DNA of 64,000 nt from an uncultured Draconibacterium sp. (GTDB taxonomy: Bacteria > Bacteroidota > Bacteroidia > Bacteroidales > Prolixibacteraceae): NCBI RefSeq assembly GCF_963675065.1, contig NZ_OY775906.1:1032001-1096000 (forward strand), given 5' to 3'. The translations under genes and the position numbers were made by a program. This document shows positions 60,670 through 64,000 of this stretch, piece after piece. The stretch's first letter is position 1, and each line of letters begins with the position of its first letter. The notes under the pieces are model-generated. The model was not told the DNA's origin. It saw nothing but the letters and a program-made list of their open reading frames with translations, and made no database searches.

Positions 60670-62601
60670 TTGTACATTTATAAAAAAACACTTTTGATCC
60701 GGTTCCTCCCCATAATATTCGTAGCACTAACTATCTCGGTTATAGCACAAAACTCAGAAATAGATAGCCTTAAACGTGTACTTGTAAAAAGTTATAATCC
60801 TACCGACAAAGCCAATGTAAGCTTATTATTGGCAAGAAATTACGAATCAGTAGACATCGACCAAGGCAAAATCTACGCCCGACGTGCGCTTCTGGAAAAT
60901 AACGATTCAATAATGGCCCGGGCATGTAATCAACTGGGGCGCTTATTCTTTTATTCGTCACAACTTGATTCAGCAAAAATTTATTTTGAGAAAGCAATAA
61001 AACTCCTTACAAAAATTGGGAACAAGAAACAAGTTGCTTCATTATCCAACAGTTTGGGAGCGGTACAATTACGCCAGGGAGATTACAATAAATGTATAAA
61101 AACCCTCACCGAAAGTTCGGCTTATTTCGAAGAATGTGGCGACGAAGTTATCGTTGCAAAGTGTTATAATAATATGTCGGCTGCATTTGCCGAATTGGGC
61201 AAATACCCCAAAGCTATTGAATACAACGCATTTGCAATTGATATTTTTAATAAATACAACATGCTGTCCTATCAATTAATAGCACTACCCAACCTTGCTG
61301 CACAATATTTAAAAGCCGGCGATACTTTAAAAGCAATAGAATACAACTTACAAGCAGAAGAACTTGCTATGCGAGTGGGCAATAAACGCTCGTTATCAAT
61401 AATATATAATAACCTTGGCAGTGTTTACCTTGATATTGATGCTGCAAAAGCAAAAGAATACCTTCTTAACGCAATTTCGTTAAAAAACGAACTCAATCTG
61501 AAAAACGGTATTGAGGTAGCACAAGGAAACCTAGGGTACTTACATTTAAAGAATAAGAATTATAAAACAGCTCTTGATTATTATTTAGAGGTTAAAAATC
61601 AGGTAAATGGCGAGCAATTGGTATATGTTCTCGATCAGATTAGCAAATGTTACAAAGGCATGCACAATTACGATAAAGCTTTGCAATCCGCCCAAAATGC
61701 GAGAATTTTAAAAGATAGCCTAACCGATGCCGAGAATAAAAAGATTTTTTCAGAAATACAGATCAGCTACGAAACGGAAAAAAGAGAAAGAGAGATACTT
61801 GAATTGGAGCGTAAAAATCTGGAGGTGGACAATAAACGTATTCGCAACCAAAACTTGTTATTAAGCCTGCTCGCCTTGTTTTTCTTTGTTACAGTTTTTG
61901 TTTATTTTTTCTTAAAAAAAACACGTCGTCGGCAACAGCAAGAACAAAACAAACTACTGAAACGGTTAAAAGAACAGGAATTGCAAGGCCTGGATAAAAT
62001 TATTGAGGCTCAGGAGAACGAGCGCCAACGTATTGCCAACGACCTGCACGACAACCTGGGGAGCCGAATGGCCACGCTTAAGCTACTAATTAACGATGTG
62101 CATCAACAATTGCCCAAACAACACCATACTAAATTTAAGAAACTTGAATCGCTTGCAGAAGAAACTTATGGAGAAGTGCGAAAAATTGCTCATAACAACC
62201 ATACAGGCGTACTTATATCAAGAGGATTAATTCCGTCAATGAAAATTATTGCGAACCAAATTTCCGAATCAAACAACACCTCGGTATATGTAATAAACAT
62301 AAACGTTGAAAAAAGAATAAAAAACAATATTGAAATTCAGGTTTTCAGGATATTACAGGAACTGATAACAAACATTATTAAACATGCAAAAGCTAGTGAA
62401 ATCACTATACAATTTTCGGAAGATAAAGATGAACTGAATGTGATGATTGAAGACGACGGAATTGGTTTTGACATAAAAAAAATTAACTACGGACTAGGAC
62501 TAACAAACATTGAAAAAAGACTAACAAGCTTAGCCGGAAAAATAAATATTGATACCTCGCCAGGCAATGGAACGACAATAATCTTAACCATCCCCTTATG
62601 A
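60670..62601 (+). CDS. TPR-containing sensor histidine kinase (NarX/DesK-type)
   Basis: The 643-residue protein has a signal (hydrophobic 'FLPIIFVALTISVIA', about 12-26) and five to six TPR units in residues about 40-350 ('ACNQLGRLFFYSSQLDSAKIYFEKAI' and similar). A coiled segment follows ('REILELERKNLEV'), then one membrane helix (about 396-416). The HisKA_3 domain has His460 in 'RIANDLHDNLGSRM', and the HATPase domain has 'ELITNIIKHAKAS', 'EDDGIGFD' and 'GLTNIEKRLTSLAGKI'. The start is a TTG at 60670, and a TTG at 60694 is an alternative. It overlaps the response regulator gene by 4 bases and must be its cognate kinase. The TPR domain would sense a protein or peptide in the periplasm. Confidence 0.93.
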   Translation: MYIYKKTLLIRFLPIIFVALTISVIAQNSEIDSLKRVLVKSYNPTDKANVSLLLARNYESVDIDQGKIYARRALLENNDSIMARACNQLGRLFFYSSQLDSAKIYFEKAIKLLTKIGNKKQVASLSNSLGAVQLRQGDYNKCIKTLTESSAYFEECGDEVIVAKCYNNMSAAFAELGKYPKAIEYNAFAIDIFNKYNMLSYQLIALPNLAAQYLKAGDTLKAIEYNLQAEELAMRVGNKRSLSIIYNNLGSVYLDIDAAKAKEYLLNAISLKNELNLKNGIEVAQGNLGYLHLKNKNYKTALDYYLEVKNQVNGEQLVYVLDQISKCYKGMHNYDKALQSAQNARILKDSLTDAENKKIFSEIQISYETEKREREILELERKNLEVDNKRIRNQNLLLSLLALFFFVTVFVYFFLKKTRRRQQQEQNKLLKRLKEQELQGLDKIIEAQENERQRIANDLHDNLGSRMATLKLLINDVHQQLPKQHHTKFKKLESLAEETYGEVRKIAHNNHTGVLISRGLIPSMKIIANQISESNNTSVYVININVEKRIKNNIEIQVFRILQELITNIIKHAKASEITIQFSEDKDELNVMIEDDGIGFDIKKINYGLGLTNIEKRLTSLAGKINIDTSPGNGTTIILTIPL

Positions 62602-63242
62602 AAATAAAAGTTGCTATAGCTGACGATCACAAATTATTTATCGACGGAATAAAATCGATTCTTTCTTCAGAGAAGAATATTGATATTGTAACTGAAGCCA
62701 CAAACGGGCTGGAGCTCGTTAATGCTATTGAAAAAGGGACAATTCCGAATGTTATTATTACCGATATAAGAATGCCTGTAATGGACGGAATTACAGCAAC
62801 GAAATACCTTAATAAGATCTACCCGAACATTCCAATTCTGGCCTTATCAATGTACGATCAATGTGCCGATGTTATTGAGATGCTAAAGGCAGGGGCCAAC
62901 GGCTACGTTACAAAAGATGTTGATAAATGCGAATTATTACTTGCGCTTAAAAAATTAACCCGTGGCGAAAAATATTTCAGCAAAAACCTACCGGAAAACT
63001 TTAGTAATTGGTGTCCCGATGCTCCACTAAAAGACGACATAAACTTAACCCGAAGAGAAAAAGAAATACTCGCTCTTATTTGCAAAGATCGCACCACAAT
63101 GCAAATCGCCAACGAATTAAATCTGAGCAAATTTACGGTTGATACTCATCGAAAAAACATGCATAAAAAGTTGGGGATTAAATCAAATACAGGGCTTGTT
63201 AGTTTCGCGCATAAAAACCTGGACTTTAATGTTGGTAGTTAA
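62598..63242 (+). CDS. LuxR/NarL-family response regulator
   Basis: The 214-residue regulator has a receiver domain with all key residues, Asp9-Asp10 ('AIADDHK'), Asp56 ('IITDIRMP') and Lys106 ('GYVTKD'). A GerE helix-turn-helix (about 148-210, 'LTRREKEILALICKDRTTMQIANELNLSKFTVDTHRKNMHKKLGI') follows. Its start overlaps the stop of the TPR histidine kinase, so the two form a two-component system. Targets are unknown, and the palindrome at 60644 is a possible autoregulatory site. The 252 bases after it (63243-63494) hold only the opposing gene's terminator. Confidence 0.96.
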   Translation: MKIKVAIADDHKLFIDGIKSILSSEKNIDIVTEATNGLELVNAIEKGTIPNVIITDIRMPVMDGITATKYLNKIYPNIPILALSMYDQCADVIEMLKAGANGYVTKDVDKCELLLALKKLTRGEKYFSKNLPENFSNWCPDAPLKDDINLTRREKEILALICKDRTTMQIANELNLSKFTVDTHRKNMHKKLGIKSNTGLVSFAHKNLDFNVGS

Positions 63243-63433
63243 AACGAAATCTACAAACTAAAACACCCAATCAGTGCTGTCCCTAATAACTTGACGATTC
63301 GTTTTCTTTCTATTCACCGGCTATTCAGAACAGGGTCTTATTATTCTTCAAAATCAATCCCCCAGCCAAACAATTAATGTCCTTAAAAATTGCGTAATCT
63401 CCCAGCAGTTTTTGCAAAGGTGAGACAGAATTG

Positions 63434-63472
63434 AAAAAAAAACAAAAGGTCCGGAATTACTCCCGAACCTTT
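63434..63472 (-). terminator. Terminator of the TPR protein gene
   Basis: The stem AAAGGTCCGG/CCGAACCTTT (63445-63454 with 63463-63472) pairs fully with one G-U in the minus-strand RNA. TGTTTTTTTTT follows on that strand, 22 bases past the stop codon. Confidence 0.85.
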
Positions 63473-63494
63473 CACTGTTTATCTAAAAATTCTA

Positions 63495-64000
63495 TTATAA
63501 ACTTTGCTCACATGCAGCTAATACTTTTTTAGCATTTGCATTGTTTGGATCAAGCTCTAAAGCTTTTTTCAAGAACGGAATGGCTTGTTCAAAGCTTTTC
63601 TTACCTTTAGCTACTGCATTGGTATATTCGTCATCTAAAGTTGTGATGCTTCCTGAATTGACACTTTCGGTTGCACTTTTAATAGTTGCAGCTCCTTCCT
63701 GATACTTGTCATATCCTTGAGAGAAATAAACTTTTGCCAGGTTTTCTACCAATTCGGCTTTGTTTTCTTCGCTAACAGCAACTCCTTCAACAGATGATTT
63801 TCCTTCGGCAACTATAGCTTCAGCAGCCTTTTTTAACGAAGCACTTTTATATTTTTCGGCTTTGCTGTAATTAAAATCGTTTTGAGAAATAGCAAAACAA
63901 TTGGCAGCCTCAACAAAGTCTTCGCTTTTATAACTTTTAATTCCTTCATTATAGAAAATTTTACCGGCTTGCTCTTCAATACCTGCATCAGGATAATCTG
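63495..64000 (-). CDS. TPR protein, 3' part (5' end outside window)
   Basis: The minus-strand frame is open to the window edge, giving at least 168 residues. Pieces such as 'EEQAGKIFYNEGIKSYKSEDFVEAANCF', 'KYQEGAATIKSATESV' and 'KSFEQAIPFLKKALELDPNNANAKKVLAACEQ' have the Ala/Gly/Tyr spacing of TPR helices. The last unit ends almost at the C-terminus. A shorter frame starting at a TTG at 63752 is only the tail of this gene. The rest of the protein and its localisation cannot be seen. Confidence 0.85.
   Translation of the reverse strand, partial: DYPDAGIEEQAGKIFYNEGIKSYKSEDFVEAANCFAISQNDFNYSKAEKYKSASLKKAAEAIVAEGKSSVEGVAVSEENKAELVENLAKVYFSQGYDKYQEGAATIKSATESVNSGSITTLDDEYTNAVAKGKKSFEQAIPFLKKALELDPNNANAKKVLAACEQSL

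Noticed and set aside
1..64000. tRNA, rRNA, riboswitch or replication origin
   Set aside because: I looked through the intergenic regions for tRNA-like cloverleafs, rRNA segments and well-known riboswitch cores and saw none. A covariance-model search would be needed to exclude weak cases.

Overview
This is a chromosomal segment of a bacterium of the phylum Bacteroidota, most likely from the Marinilabiliales/Prolixibacteraceae-like part of the phylum. That placement rests on gene content and style, not on a marker tree. The indicators are a SusC/SusD pair, two large proteins with type IX secretion (T9SS) C-terminal sorting domains, the rpmB-rpmG-DUF4295-ftsY cluster, DUF4252 and PepSY-TM proteins, and promoters of the Bacteroidota form TAnnTTTG placed only 15-25 bases before start codons. 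The DNA is AT-rich and gene-dense on both strands, and no plasmid, phage or complete transposase gene was seen.

Layout: 1-8850 holds the end of an S24-type regulator, a beta-propeller protein, a small heat-shock protein with an inverted-repeat element next to it, trmD with a murein-peptide-amidase-like gene, an AddB-like PD-(D/E)XK nuclease and a gamma-glutamyltranspeptidase. 9465-14117 is a SusC/SusD nutrient uptake pair. 14312-16237 carries an ECF sigma factor with a four-helix membrane partner, and a DUF4386 protein. 16359-19832 encodes a 1157-residue protein that I read as a candidate pyrophosphate-type PEP carboxykinase. 20190-24949 holds a FadL-type porin, exonuclease III and the helicase HrpB. 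The hrpB stop codon is completed by a 146-bp miniature inverted-repeat element.

25246-36704 is the surface/secretion region. It contains a 1780-residue T9SS protein with seven almost identical 228-bp repeats, an orphan LuxR-type regulator with a degenerate receiver domain, a 1.15-kb gene-free stretch, and a T9SS-exported papain-like protease with PKD and GEVED domains. 36757-45410 is mostly housekeeping: Na/Pi transporter, sulfatase, pseudouridine synthase, MsrB, PepSY-TM protein plus lipoprotein, DUF134 with chorismate synthase, and SlyD. A candidate free-standing small RNA lies at about 43060-43134. 45496-49659 is secA-lgt.

49914-55514 contains a tiny zinc-ribbon-like protein, two tandem paralogous secreted proteins of unknown function, a nitroreductase, and a same-strand run of fructosamine kinase, double-SIS protein and PLP aminotransferase. 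The last run suggests handling of glycated amines. 55612-64000 has a periplasmic-binding-domain hybrid histidine kinase, the ribosomal protein/ftsY cluster, a TPR histidine kinase overlapping its NarL-type regulator, and the 3' part of a TPR gene cut by the window edge.

The best leads for a second look are the candidate PPi-PEPCK, the orphan small RNA, the two inverted-repeat elements, the 228-bp repeat surface protein, and the fructosamine kinase/SIS pair.
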